A DNA stretch of 64,000 nt, taken from the NCBI GenBank assembly GCA_050084985.1, contig JBITNC010000001.1, forward strand, positions 107,880,001 through 107,944,000, given 5' to 3'. Position numbers and translations under genes: made by a program. The notes beneath the pieces are model-generated. The model did no database searches, was not told the origin of the DNA, and saw only the letters and a list, made by a program, of their open reading frames with translations. Origin of the DNA: Nageia nagi (taxonomy: Eukaryota > Pinophyta). Positions 10,330-20,405 of the stretch are shown here, piece after piece. The number at the start of each line of letters is the position of its first letter. Position 1 is the stretch's first letter.

Positions 10330-11150
10330 ACCTTTCTATGATGATTTGGAATAAGCTCTGTCTATTATAGCTAATGAAAAGGCTCTCGGTATTGATGGAT
10401 TTCTATATGAATTTTACAAAAAGTATTGGGATTTGGTCGATCTTGACCTTTTGATGGTATACAATAAAGTTGTTCACACTAGATCTCTTAGTCCCATCAT
10501 TAATAAAGGTAATATCAAATTCATTCCCAAAGGAGACCCTGAAGTAATAACCAATTGGAGGCCCATTACTTTGCTCAATATTGGTTATAATATTATTACA
10601 AAAGCTCTTACCCTCAAGCTTAAACCTATCTTTCCTCTTATAATCCATATAGAGAAAACTAATTTTGTGAAAGTAAGGTATATCTTGGATAATGTTATTA
10701 TTTTTGGGGAAGGTATGGAGTAGGCATAGGTCTCTAACCAACTTGCCATTTTTATCAAGATTGAATTTGAAAATGCTTATGATAGAATTGAATGGTACAT
10801 CATCACTATAATGCTCAAAGCTCTAGGATTTGACCCCTTCTTTATTAAGACAATTTTTATGTTATTTAAGTATGTGTCTATTATTCTATCTTTAATAAGC
10901 TTCAATCTCAAAGCATTCCTCTTTGTAGGTATATCAGACAAGGTTTCCCTCTAGCTCCTTCCTTATTCATTTCAATTGCAAAAGCTTTTAGGTATATAGT
11001 GGCTGCCCATAAAACTAGTCAAGGTTTGGTGAAAGGTATTTCCCTTCCAAATACCCCTATATAGTTAATCAGTGGATATTTTACTAATGAATCATTCCTC
11101 ATCCTTATTAAATAAGAGTGCTTTGTAACCACTACCTTGGAATGCCTAAA
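10330..11150 (+). pseudogene. LINE ORF2 reverse transcriptase remnant
   Basis: Ordered RT blocks are EKALGIDGF and FYKKYWD (family PGPDGF.. and FFKxxWD), IKFIPKGDPE, NWRPITLLN, KALTLKLKPIFPLII, NFVKVRYILDN (family TGF..GRxI.DN), then FENAYDRIEW, QGFPLAPSLF and GYFTNESFL. The last is the catalytic FADD box changed to FTNE, so both metal-binding Asp residues are lost. The segment 10433-10723 is open; the rest has stops. Confidence 0.9.
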
Positions 11151-12330
11151 TACCTTTCACTATGCATTTGGCTTCAGTATTCAATGGAGCAAGACATCAT
11201 GCTTTAGACAAGATACTTTTTATACACCCTCATAGCTCATTTATAAACCTTAGAAATGGATTCAACATGGAGAGATGTTCAAATTCTTCGGTATTTCCTT
11301 TGCTTTTCAAGGAGCCCCAACTCAAATCTAAAATTCTCTAGTTCATAAAGTAGAAAAAATGCTTGTATATTAGTCTACTAAGAATCTTTCCTTGGTGTAA
11401 TTCTAAATCTGTTACAAAGTCTTAGCCTCCACACATGTTTACTATTCCTCATGTTAGGTCTCATCAAAGAATTACTACATTAAGCTAGAAAAATTGCTTA
11501 GAGACTTTATTTGGTCTAATGTTGTTGGTAAGATTGGTTTTCATAGAGTTTCTTGGGAATTTTGTTGTCTTCCTAAATATTATGGGGGTTTGGCTCTATT
11601 TGACTATCAGAAATAAGTTTATATTTTGTGTTCTAAATGGATTATTCATGCTCTTAAAGGTGATAAAATTTGGAAAGTTCTAGTTAGAAATTATTTTCTT
11701 TTTTGTCTTCCTCAAGGAAAAAAGGTGTCTAAGGGGTTAAATATCCAAAAAGTTATCATTGCTTTGGTTCTAATTGCAATCTAAGGTTCATTTATTATTC
11801 ATTGCATTTGGAAGGCTTGAGAGACTTTCAAACCTAATTTTCCTTGAAAGGGGTCAAAGGTAGACCAAGTTCTTAAATCCTTTTTTTAAATATTTGGTGG
11901 TCCCTTGTGATTCATATCCAAGGGGTGCCTCTTGCTAAAATTCAATGGGTTCATACTTGAAGATTTTACAAAAAAGGTATTATTTATTTATCTAAATTTA
12001 TGAGCCCTCAATCTAAGGATTGGATTCCCTAGGAAAGCTTTTGAAAGAAATTCAATTTATTATAAAAGGATAAAGTGACATATGAAGTTGTTATGGAACA
12101 TACTCCTCTTACTATATATTCTAAAGTGTTTAGGTATTTCTAAAAACTATGGTGGGAGGATTGGGTATGGCCTAAAGAAACCCCTTTATTGAAGTTCAAA
12201 ACTAGGGTAACCTATTCATTGCTATCTCCTATAGTTCCCAAGCAAGATAAATTTAACTATAATTAGGATTTAGTCCCTTCTAAATCCTCTTGGGTTAGAA
12301 GATTCAAAGTAGTTTGGGAAAAATATCTTG
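11150..12330 (+). pseudogene. LINE ORF2 linker between RT and zinc-binding tail
   Basis: The translated fragments are Trp- and Lys-rich and typical of the RT connection region of plant LINEs, for example FIWSNVVGKIGFHRVSWE near 11510-11560 (family WSG....KiAWvsW). All frames are interrupted. No separate domain is seen. Confidence 0.55.
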
Positions 12331-12790
12331 AACCTAAAAAGGATTTTCTTTGTTGGAGCTTGATTTATCAAGGCCTTCCCATAAGTTATCGACTAAGATA
12401 TATGGGTTTATTTGATACCACTTATAAAAATTATTTAGAGGAGGAAGATTGTAAACATATTTTTTAGGATTGCTCAAGAGCTCATGAGGCCTGGAGTTGG
12501 ATTTTATCCCTTTGTAGACCTTATATGAGGAGCCATTATTCTTGGGTTCATATCCTTCTAGGTGACTCTATTAAAGTTTTAGAAAATTATTTTTTGTTTG
12601 GCATATTTTCAAAGTTGGAATCCTATTTCACATATGGAAAATAAGGAATAAGATATTTTTTTCAAAAAGGGCTCCCTCTCTTTCCTTTTCCTTTTCTGAT
12701 AAATATGATATGGTTTATGATTGTTGGTCATAGATAATTAATCATGCAAAAAACATTTTTCTATAAGTTCATCATCTACAAATCTTACTT
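12330..12790 (+). pseudogene. LINE RT zinc-binding domain remnant
   Basis: Near 12350 the frame reads LCWSLIYQGLPISYRLRYMG and then DCKHIF-stop-DCSRAHEAWSWI, corresponding to the plant reverse-transcriptase zinc-binding region (W+....LPt...L......C..C....Et..HLF..C..a...W). Only part of the Cys/His set remains. It is the usual C-terminal module of plant L1 ORF2. Confidence 0.7.
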
Positions 12791-12937
12791 AATCACTGGG
12801 GGAATGCACCATGTAGCAATAATCATGTACCTCTAATTTGGGAAGACAAACCACTAGCCTATGCTCCTCCTCATGTCAAAGGGTGTACCAAGTCTTAGAG
12901 TAATGAATTACAAGCTCCTCTTGATAAGATCTGATCT

Positions 12938-12942
12938 CAATT
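12938..12942 (+). repeat. target-site duplication, left copy (CAATT)
   Basis: These five bases directly left of the minus-strand gypsy element match CAAGT at 18912-18916 to its right in four of five positions, as expected for a 5-bp gypsy duplication with one later mutation. Confidence 0.6.
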
Positions 12943-13333
12943 TGTTACGATGCTATGAATATGAAAGGAAAATATTGCAAAAATGTAAATAAATATTGAT
13001 TTGAATAGGAAAATGGAAACTAATCTAATGGAAATAATAGAACATGTGTTGATAAGTAGAACATGAAATAACAACAATAAGCATAATAGTAACGAAATCA
13101 CAAGTTGCTTTGAGGGGGATACCTCCTTATAATTCCAAAAGTGAAAAATAATGTTCAAGATGCCTTTGTCCACACACTTCTACCTATGTATAATATACTA
13201 ACCCTAACCCTAATAGTCATGCAAAATCAAGCCCCACCCTTACAATCACAATATTAAGGTTTATAATATAGGCTAACAATTTAATTAAAATACTAATACT
13301 AACACTAAGATGTTAGGATGTGGGATCCTAACA
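12943..13333 (-). repeat. chromovirus 3' LTR (391 bp)
   Basis: On the minus strand it begins TGTTAGGATCCCACATC and ends CATCGTAACA. It aligns with 18500-18911 along its whole length apart from an indel of about 25 bp. Both LTRs contain a TAACCCTAACCCTAA string at the same relative place (13198-13213 here). Confidence 0.9.
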
Positions 13334-13350
13334 TGCCACCCCTCTTGGGA
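13334..13350 (-). other. chromovirus polypurine tract
   Basis: The minus strand reads CCAAGAGGGGTGGCA directly before the TGTTAGG start of the 3' LTR. Its position and purine bias fit the plus-strand primer of a gypsy element. Confidence 0.7.
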
Positions 13351-13560
13351 TGAAGCTTTGTCCTCAAATCTTGAAGTGTGGAAACTATTGCTACAACTAA
13401 TGAAGTATTTCCCATGTTGCATCTTTCGGTGCCATGCCTTGCCATTGCATAAGGACTTCTATGATGGAGCAGTTATGAAGTTATCATGAATGTTGATCTA
13501 GAAATACATTAGGTAATTATGTCTGAACTTAAACCTCTGATCCAACCACTTTCTTGAGAT
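13351..13560 (-). pseudogene. chromodomain remnant at integrase C-terminus
   Basis: The minus strand reads QWQGMAPKDATWEN (about 13405-13445), matching the W-x-G-....-ATWE core of chromovirus chromodomains. In another frame it reads FEDKASSQEG, close to the usual end of the polyprotein (FEDKxxxxxGG). Chromodomains bind modified histones and steer integration. A frame change separates the two pieces. Confidence 0.65.
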
Positions 13561-14600
13561 AAGAGACATGAAACATTGGGTGAATCTTGGAAGAAGCAGG
13601 AAGCTTCAGTTTGTATGCAGCTAGGCCAATGCACTGTAATAGCTTGTAGGGACCATAAAACTTTGGGGCCAATTTTTGAGGGCCTTTTATTTTTAAGGAT
13701 TTTTGGTGATAAGATTATAGCCTCAAAAATACCATGTCATCTACTTGGAACTCCCTTTCAACACATTTTTGATCAATCTATTGTTTCATACGATGTTGGG
13801 CTATCTAAAGGTTATCCTTGAGAAAATGAAGAATATCATCTTGAGTAACTAATGTTAAGTCAATTTCTTGAACTTTACTAGTACCTACAACATACAAGGT
13901 GATTATTGGTGGAGCTTGACCATACACTGCTTCATAAGGGGTCATCTTGCTGGCATAATGATAAGATGTATTATACCACCACTCAACCAAAGGAAGCCAT
14001 CATACCCAATTCATAGGTTGTGCTAAAGCAAAATAATGTAAATATGTTTCCAATATTTTTTTGACAATTTTAGTTTGACCATCAATTTGTGGGTGATATG
14101 CTGAGCTCATGTTTAGTTGGGTACCTTGTAGCTTAAAAAGCTCTTGCCAAAAATGGCTTGTAAAAGTGGGATCACGATCATTGATAATCATTTCTAGCAT
14201 GCCATGTAGTTTAAAATTGTATCCAGGAATAATTATGCCACTATCACTACCTTGTAGGGATGAGCCAATGAACCAAAATGAGCATATTTGGATAATCGAT
14301 CAACCACCACTAGAATAACTAATTTACCATTGGATTTAGGAAATCCTTTAATGAAATCCATTGAGATATGAATCCATGTACGAGTAGGTATGGGAAGAGG
14401 TTGAAGGAGTCTTGAAGTACCCACTGTCTCACCCTTTTGTCATTGACACACATTAAAAGCTACCACAAACTACTTGATATCCAATTTCATACCTTCCCAA
14501 TAGAATGATCATGCCACCTACTTATAAGTTTTAAAAAATCCATCATGTCCTAATGTAGGTGTGGAATGCAATTCAGCAAGTATTTTTTATTTACATTTTG
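13560..14600 (-). pseudogene. gypsy integrase remnant
   Basis: Open minus-strand pieces at 14424-14233, 14200-14000 and 13990-13805 encode [20 protein letters not shown] with [12 protein letters not shown], then INDRDPTFTSHFWQELF with SSAYHPQIDGQTK, then WWYNTSYHYASKMTPYEAVYG. These are the D, D and E blocks of a gypsy integrase, but the third acid in the family's GQTE motif is Lys here (GQTK), so the catalytic triad is broken. The order and spacing are otherwise normal. Frames are interrupted between blocks. Confidence 0.9.
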
Positions 14601-14688
14601 AAGGAGATGGTAACAAAATTTAACCTTTGAATCTCAAAATACCATCATGCCATGTTTGGTGTGGTTTACTCATGGGGTATTGAGTGAT

Positions 14689-15290
14689 TTATTTTAATAA
14701 TTCTTGGGTGGAGCTATCCTTTGCCCACTCTTGTTTAACTTTATCCAACCATTGAGGAATAGGAGATGAAAGAGCTTGCAATGCTATTTGATCTTCAAAT
14801 TTTATAAACAAAGCATCAGGAACCACATTCTCTTTACCTTTATGGTATACTATCTCATAATTGTACCCCAATAGTTTAGTCATCCATTTTTGTTGCTTAG
14901 GCATAGAAATACATTGCTCAATGAAAAATTTTAAACTATGATGATCTATGAGGATGATGAAATGGCAACCAATACGATATAATCTCTAACATTGAACTAC
15001 ATGAATGATGGCAAGCATTTCTTTTTCATAGGTGGATTTACCCAAATTTTTACCAAAGAGTGCTCTACTAGTGAACACTAAGGGATGCCCCTCCTGCATT
15101 AATACTGCCTTGATTCCTACTCCACAAGCATCACTTTCTATCATAAAGATTTTAGAAAAATCTAGTATTGCTAATATTGGGGTGGTACACATCGTATCCT
15201 TGAGCTTAAGGAAAGCTGCCTCAACTTGGGGACCATTGGAATGCATTCTTTTTCAACAAAATGGTTAGAAAGTGATGCAATATTACCATA
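14689..15290 (-). pseudogene. gypsy RNase H remnant
   Basis: The minus-strand frames read AAFLKLKDTMCTTPILAI with FMIESDACGVGIKAVLMQ and SRALFGKNLGKSTYEKEMLA (15246-14986), followed by MPKQQKWMTKLLGYNYEIVY with HKGKENVVPDAL (14904-14689). These match the gypsy RNase H set (DAS..GiGAVL.Q, YEkEllAiv, W...L..ydf.i.yk.G..N.vADaLS). One stop and a shift separate the two halves. Confidence 0.85.
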
Positions 15291-15299
15291 ATCCTTCAC

Positions 15300-15930
15300 A
15301 AATTTCCTATAATAACCTGTCAACCCCAAGAATCCTTGGAGACTTTTCAAAGATGTAGGAATAGATCAGTTCTACATGTTAGTAATCTTTTGTGGATCCA
15401 CCTTAACTCCCTCTTCAGATATAATATGGCCTAAGTAGTCAATTTCCCTCTTATCAAATGAACATTTTGATTTTTTTGTATATAGTCAATGTTCCTTCAA
15501 AATTTGTAAGGTTTGGTCAATATGTGCCACATGTTCTTACCATGTCTTACTGTAGATTAAGATATCATCAAAGAAAATTAAAATGAACTTCCTAAGAAAT
15601 GGATAAAACACTTAATTCATTAAACTTTGAAATGTGGATGGAGCATTTATGAGGCCAAAAGGCATGAACAAGAACTCATAATGGCTCTCATGGGTGCAAA
15701 ATGCAATTTTTGGTATATCCTCCTCCTTGAGGCGAATTTGGTGATACCGAAATCGTAGGTCCAACTTGGAAAAATATCTTGCCCCATGTAGTTCATCCAA
15801 TAATTCATCAATGATCAATATGAAAAATTTATCCTTGATGGTAATTTTTTTGAGGGCCCTAAAATCCACACACATATGCCATGATCCATCTTTCTTACGA
15901 ACCAATATAATTGGAGAAGAATATGGGCTT
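15300..15930 (-). pseudogene. gypsy reverse transcriptase remnant
   Basis: The open piece 15905-15612 begins [20 protein letters not shown] and contains [19 protein letters not shown] and [20 protein letters not shown], the standard gypsy RT blocks. Just after a stop the frame continues ILIFFDDILIYSKTW, which keeps the catalytic FxDD box (about 15570-15590), and then YLGHIISEEGVKVDP and LQGFLGLTGYYRKFVK. SKLDLR stands where the family has SKIDLRSGYHQ. One stop before the FxDD box and further changes downstream inactivate it. Confidence 0.9.
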
Positions 15931-16306
15931 ATGCTAGGTCAGATCACTCCTATATCTAATAGTTCCTGAACCAATTTTTCAATTTCATTTTTTTGTAAAT
16001 AAGGATACCGATAAGGATGAATGTTTGGTGGTTGACTTCCTAGCACTAACTAGATAGTATGATCATGAGATCATTAGGGCAGTAAGCCTATTGGTTCCTC
16101 AAAGGCATATGCATGCTTACTCAAGATGGATTGCAAGTCTTTAGGCTTTGTGAATTCAGATTCAGTGATTGCTAAAGAGTAGCACTATGCCAGCATTCCT
16201 TTCCCAATTTTTTGTAGGATCTTTTCCATGCGATGGGAGCTCACAATTTGTGAAGGTCCAACCTGTAATCCCCTAAGAGTATGCTCTTATTCAGCTATCT
16301 TAAAGG

Positions 16307-16660
16307 TCATCCATAGCTCTGCAAAATTTCACTACATGGTGCCCAAGTCCTCAACCATTGCACCCCCAAAACTATATCACATCCCCCAAATGGTAAAGCA
16401 TACATGTCACTTTTCAAAGTATAATGGCCCATGCTTAGTTTAACATTTTGACATGTGCCTTTACATGCTATTTTTCCTCCATTACCAACCATAACCTCAA
16501 AATTATTTGTAGGGTGGATGTAACAGTTAGCAGCCTTAGCTACCCGTGAATCAATGAAATTATGAGTACTTCCTAAATCCAACAATATGATGAGAGTGTG
16601 CTTTTTAAAAAACCCTTTGACCTTCATAGTTTAAGGGGTATTAATTCCTGCTAATGCATT
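16307..16660 (-). pseudogene. gypsy aspartic protease remnant
   Basis: The minus strand reads MKVKGFFKKHTLIILLDLGS then THNFIDSRVA, and further on YALPFGGCDIVLGVQWLRTW. The family motif is LIDSGSTHNFI...LG.QWL..lG; the catalytic Asp is kept and the following Ser is Leu. The open part covers 16627-16307. It lies between the gag zinc knuckle and RT, as expected. Confidence 0.85.
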
Positions 16661-17760
16661 ATAAGAGATAACTCGAGCCTCCTCATCTAGAATTTCCTAT
16701 GTATCCTCTTCATGTGCACTCTCATATTCCTCCTCACTAGGAGCATCAACATCAAGCAAATATAACTTTTGTTAAGTACAATTATGACCATGAATAAATT
16801 TCTCATCACAATTATAGCACAAACCCTTCTTTCGAAGCTCTTCCATTTCCTCCCACATCAACTTCTTAGTTTGCATTATGTGATTTGATGGTGCAGCACT
16901 TGTGTTATTAGAGTAATGGGAATTATTATGTGTTTTTGTGAATGGAGGTCTTACATTTTATCGATGAGAATTGGCTTTATCTTTAGTGAGCTTTGCCAAG
17001 GCAATAGCATCCATCATAGTTTTGGAATTAAACATTTTGACCTCTAGTTTAATTTCTTCCTTTAATCCACTGATAAAACAACTTGTAAAAAAAGCATCAT
17101 CCAACCACTTTGTGTGATTTGCTAGTTTCTCAAACTGATTTTGGTATTCTTTGACTATTATGGTTTGACGTAACTTGGTCAATGTCCCTATGAAATCTTC
17201 ATAGTCACTAGGACCAAAATGGATCAATAATTGTTGAGTAAATTCATCCCATGAAGGAGCAGGATGAATTTTTGAGTACCACTAGGGCCATTGGAGAGCC
17301 TCACGGTCCAAATGAAAAGTTACCATGCACACCTTCAAATCTTTTGGAATTTGGTTTAATGTAAAATATTATCTAGATTTATAAATCCAACCAGTGGCAA
17401 CATCTCCATCAAATCGAGGAAAATCTAATTTGATTATGCGTGGAAGAATGAAACCACCTTGTTGGCCCTAAAAGTTATGATGATACCCCTATGGATTTCT
17501 TGACTACCTTGATTGCTATGAACTGGATGCATTATTGGTATGACTGATACTTAGTTGGACACTATCACACTTACTATCAATGGTTTGTATTTGGGTCTCT
17601 AGTTATCAAATTTTAGCCCTGAATGTGTTGGTAAGTGTATCTATAATTTGTTGGATCATAGTCTAAAATTTCATCATGGTAGGATTAGCTTGTGCTATTA
17701 TTTGGGATCTTGTCTCAAGTGCCATTTCTAGGAACTACTATTTCTAAAGTTGTTATTTTT
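16640..17760 (-). pseudogene. gypsy gag remnant with zinc knuckle
   Basis: The open piece 17227-16958 encodes a retrotransposon gag region: FGPSDYEDFIGTLTKLRQT, VKEYQNQFEKLANHTKWLDD and SCFISGLKEEIKLEV, then a run to DAIALAKL. It is followed at 16819-16778 by an intact gypsy-type knuckle, CYNCDEKFIHGHNC, and then KLYLLDV-type acidic sequence leading to the protease. Upstream (17760-17230) the sequence fits gag N-terminal parts but with stops. Gag packages the element RNA. Confidence 0.85.
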
Positions 17761-18485
17761 GGAAATTGCTATTTTTAGAAAGTGCCCGAAAAAGTGTATG
17801 GGTGTAATATACCAAAATGATCAGCTCAAAAAGATGATCATAATGGGCTAGGTCTCCCAATGATTTTTGAACTCTTGGAATCTTTTTTTATACATTTGTG
17901 GGTCTATCTACTTTTGTTAACAAATGCTAAAATGGTACAAATTTATAGTTATTTGGCTCTGAAGGTTTTGTTGCCTTTGAACTACTATTTTTGGTAGCTC
18001 TAAAAACCTGCATGTCATACATTCTACCTCTCGAATCAAGGTTTTTTATGTTAAGAAACAATTCTAGGGTAAGGATTATCTGCTCTATAGGCTTATCTAA
18101 ACACCCCTCCTATCCAACTTTCATAAGGAAAGAGGGTGCAAAGATGGCTTTTGTGACAAGTAACTTTCTAGCAACACTTGCTGATGCACTATAGTTTATA
18201 GATGGTTGACACAACTTCCTACCTAGTTTTCATTTATAGCCTAGATAGTCTTCGATATACCTTTTAGTACATGGAATTTGATTCCATGTAGGGTTTTGTT
18301 TGAGGTGTGGGTATTGGTGCAAAGTTTTTTGCACCTCACTTCATACATAGCTTTATGGGCAAGTGTGCTTAGCCAAAAATAATAGATCCTCCTAGATATT
18401 TTAAAACCCTCAATACAAGGTTTCTAGCTTAGACATCTAAGAATTTTTTTCGGGGTTTTCCTACAGCAAAATGGCCCTAGAAAGA

Positions 18486-18499
18486 GCTTTGATACTAGA
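18486..18499 (-). other. chromovirus primer-binding site
   Basis: Next to the inner end of the right LTR the minus strand reads TAGTATCAAAGC. The usual plant site complementary to initiator-Met tRNA is TGGTATCAGAGC, so there are two G-to-A changes. Confidence 0.75.
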
Positions 18500-18911
18500 T
18501 ATTATGATGTTATGAATATGAAAGGGAAATATTGTAGAAATGTAAATGAATATTGATTTGAACAAGCAAATGGTAACTAATCTAATGGAAATAACAGAAC
18601 ATGCATTGATAAGTAAAACACAAAATAATAATAATAAGTAGATAAGGATAGGATTTTATTGAATAGTAATAGAATCACAGACTGCTTTGAGGGGGCTACC
18701 TCCTTACAACTCCAAAAGTGAAAAAATAATATTCGAGATGCCTTTCTCCACACACTTCTACCTTTGTATAATATACTAACCCTAACCCTAATAGTCATGC
18801 AAAATCGGGCCTTGCCCTTACAATCATAATATTATAGTTTACAATATAGGTTGATAATTTAATTAAAATACTAATACTAACATTAAGATGTTATGATGTG
18901 GGATCCTAACA
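18500..18911 (-). repeat. chromovirus 5' LTR (412 bp)
   Basis: It aligns with the left LTR at 12943-13333, starts TGTTAGGATCCCACATC on the minus strand and ends next to the primer-binding site. It carries about 25 extra bases near 18640-18665. The telomere-like TAACCCTAACCCTAA recurs at about 18777-18791. Confidence 0.9.
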
Positions 18912-19440
18912 CAAGTCCCTCCTTCCAAGCACTAGTCTCAGTATGCACCAATAAATAAGAGACTTAACACATATGGAGCCCCCTCCTCTTAGAAATGTAA
19001 TGGATGGGGACATTCACCCTGAATCCTCAAATAAAGTTATTGGTTGGGGGGATAGGGAGGTACCTCCAAGAAATATAGTGTCAAATGTTAGTAGATGTTG
19101 GTGGAGCCAAGGAAAGTGGATGAGAGGAGCCCTTCTCTTCTCATGGGTGGCAAGGCATAGTTATTGATCATGCTAAAGAGAGTGGGGGCTGGGAATATAT
19201 GTGTATGATGGATAAATTCTGCCCTCACTCAAATCCCTCTATTGAGTAAATGCATATTTAGTTGTTTATGTTTTTATGTTGGCTTGATAAGCTTTAGATA
19301 CTTTATTTATATTTTTGTCCTAACTATCGAGATGATGTGGTTAGTCTAAGACTTGTGATAATTTTTGGGAAGTGTTAAGTCCTTCCACATACCATTTTTA
19401 CATGATTAAGTAATAAATTTTACTTTTTTCATCCAAAAAT
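18912..19440 (+). pseudogene. 3' end of the split LINE
   Basis: This segment starts with the right target duplication. A short open frame (18973-19167) shows no known domain, and the segment ends with TAATAAATTTTACTTTTTTC and an A-rich string. By position and composition it is best read as the LINE 3' region displaced by the gypsy insertion. This is inference from nesting, not from a recognised domain. Confidence 0.45.
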
Positions 19441-19449
19441 ATTAATTTT

Positions 19450-20035
19450 ATATTATATATAATCAATAATTTAAATAATAAAATTAATAAATTTAAATAT
19501 TTATAATTATAATTAAAAATATATATGATATTTATATTTATAAACAACTATAATTCTTTAAAGCATTTCTATGTACAACACTACAAAAATATGAAGGTTT
19601 CTATAAATATAAAAACTTTCATATTTTAGTTATGGGTAAAGTGGTAATTTTTCTTTTTATTCAAAATTAAAAAAAAAAAAAATTCAAAGCAAAATTATAT
19701 TTCAAGTAGAAAAAAATGATAAAAATATTATACAGTAGCTTTGATATACCTTTTATATATAAAAAAAATTGCTTAGAGATATCATTCCTATTTTAATTTT
19801 TAAATATACATACATATATTTATAATTATAATTAAATTCGATAATTTTTTTTAAATAAATAAAATTCATTCATTTTTTCAATATTAAAGCTAATATTTAA
19901 AGTACGGATTCACATGCGATATTTTGGCTCTCCACTCCACCCTTGCTGTAACTAAAAAATACCTCTTGACATTAATTAAATGTAATTTTTTATAACTTAA
20001 ATAGAAAAAATATAGATTTACAATATAAAAACTAA
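19450..20035 (+). repeat. AT-rich repeat family R, copy 1
   Basis: Bases 19465-19735 align with 21925-22195, and 19970-20035 align with 22185-22255, so copy 2 is the same unit with an internal deletion. The middle parts 19734-19800 and 19878-19945 match, in reverse complement, 59695-59765 and 59430-59500. Distinct words include TTTGATATACC...GATATCATT and GATATTTTGGCTCTCCAC. No coding frame is present. It may be a non-autonomous element or an LTR-like unit. Confidence 0.65.
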
Positions 20036-20405
20036 AATCCTATCGAGTTGATGGTAGGTGTGGATGAGGCAAGGATCATGCCCCTGATGGATTTTGATGG
20101 TGTGGATGCCCCTCAGTCATGGCTCGAAGCTTAAGAGTTAATGGTGCCTAGGGTACAAACTTCAATAAAAAAAAAGTAAAAGTTATTAAAAAAACATGCA
20201 TTTACTAACTTGAAACAAAGTTATACTACAATAAATTGTAACTTAAAATCATGGGTGGACTAACTTGAAATAAAATTGTAAGTAACATCTTCAATATAAC
20301 AATTCCATCTATCAAATTTTACAAAACTCCTATTATCAAATAATTATTATTATTATAAAAAGTTAATTTAATCTTATTATAATACAAATAATATTAAATA
20401 ATATC
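20036..20405. other. AT-rich spacer
   Basis: No gene was recognised. The sequence is a mixture of short A/T runs and a G-richer phrase (20040-20150) without a clear frame. Confidence 0.35.

Larger units (their letters stand above)
12943..18911 (-). mobile_element. complete but degenerate Ty3/gypsy chromovirus
   Basis: Two direct LTRs (12943-13333 and 18500-18911), a primer-binding site, a polypurine tract and gag, protease, RT, RNase H, integrase and chromodomain in gypsy order are all present on the minus strand, about 5.97 kb in total. Both LTRs start TGTTA (minus strand); the 3' LTR ends TAACA. Flanking CAATT/CAAGT is a probable target duplication. The LTRs differ at roughly one position in eight by eye plus an indel of about 25 bp, so the insertion is old. 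Stops and lost catalytic residues mean it is not autonomous. It interrupts the 3' part of the LINE. Confidence 0.9.
7620..19440 (+). mobile_element. L1-type LINE relic, split by a chromovirus
   Basis: ORF1 (DUF4283-like plus knuckle), an apurinic endonuclease, a LINE reverse transcriptase and an RT zinc-binding tail follow each other from about 7.66 to 12.9 kb. The LINE then appears to resume after the gypsy insertion (12943-18911) from 18912 and ends near 19430 in a TAATAAATTTTAC...CAAAAA string resembling a polyadenylated 3' end. Removing the insertion leaves about 5.8 kb, a normal size for a plant L1. All frames are broken by stops and shifts. The exact 5' end and any target duplication could not be determined. 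Confidence 0.75.

Noticed and set aside
13198-13213. Interstitial telomere
   Set aside because: Only two units, at the same place in both LTRs of one retrotransposon, so it is part of the LTR.
18973-19167. Independent small gene (64 codons)
   Set aside because: It lies in the displaced LINE 3' part, with no motif and no sign of expression signals.
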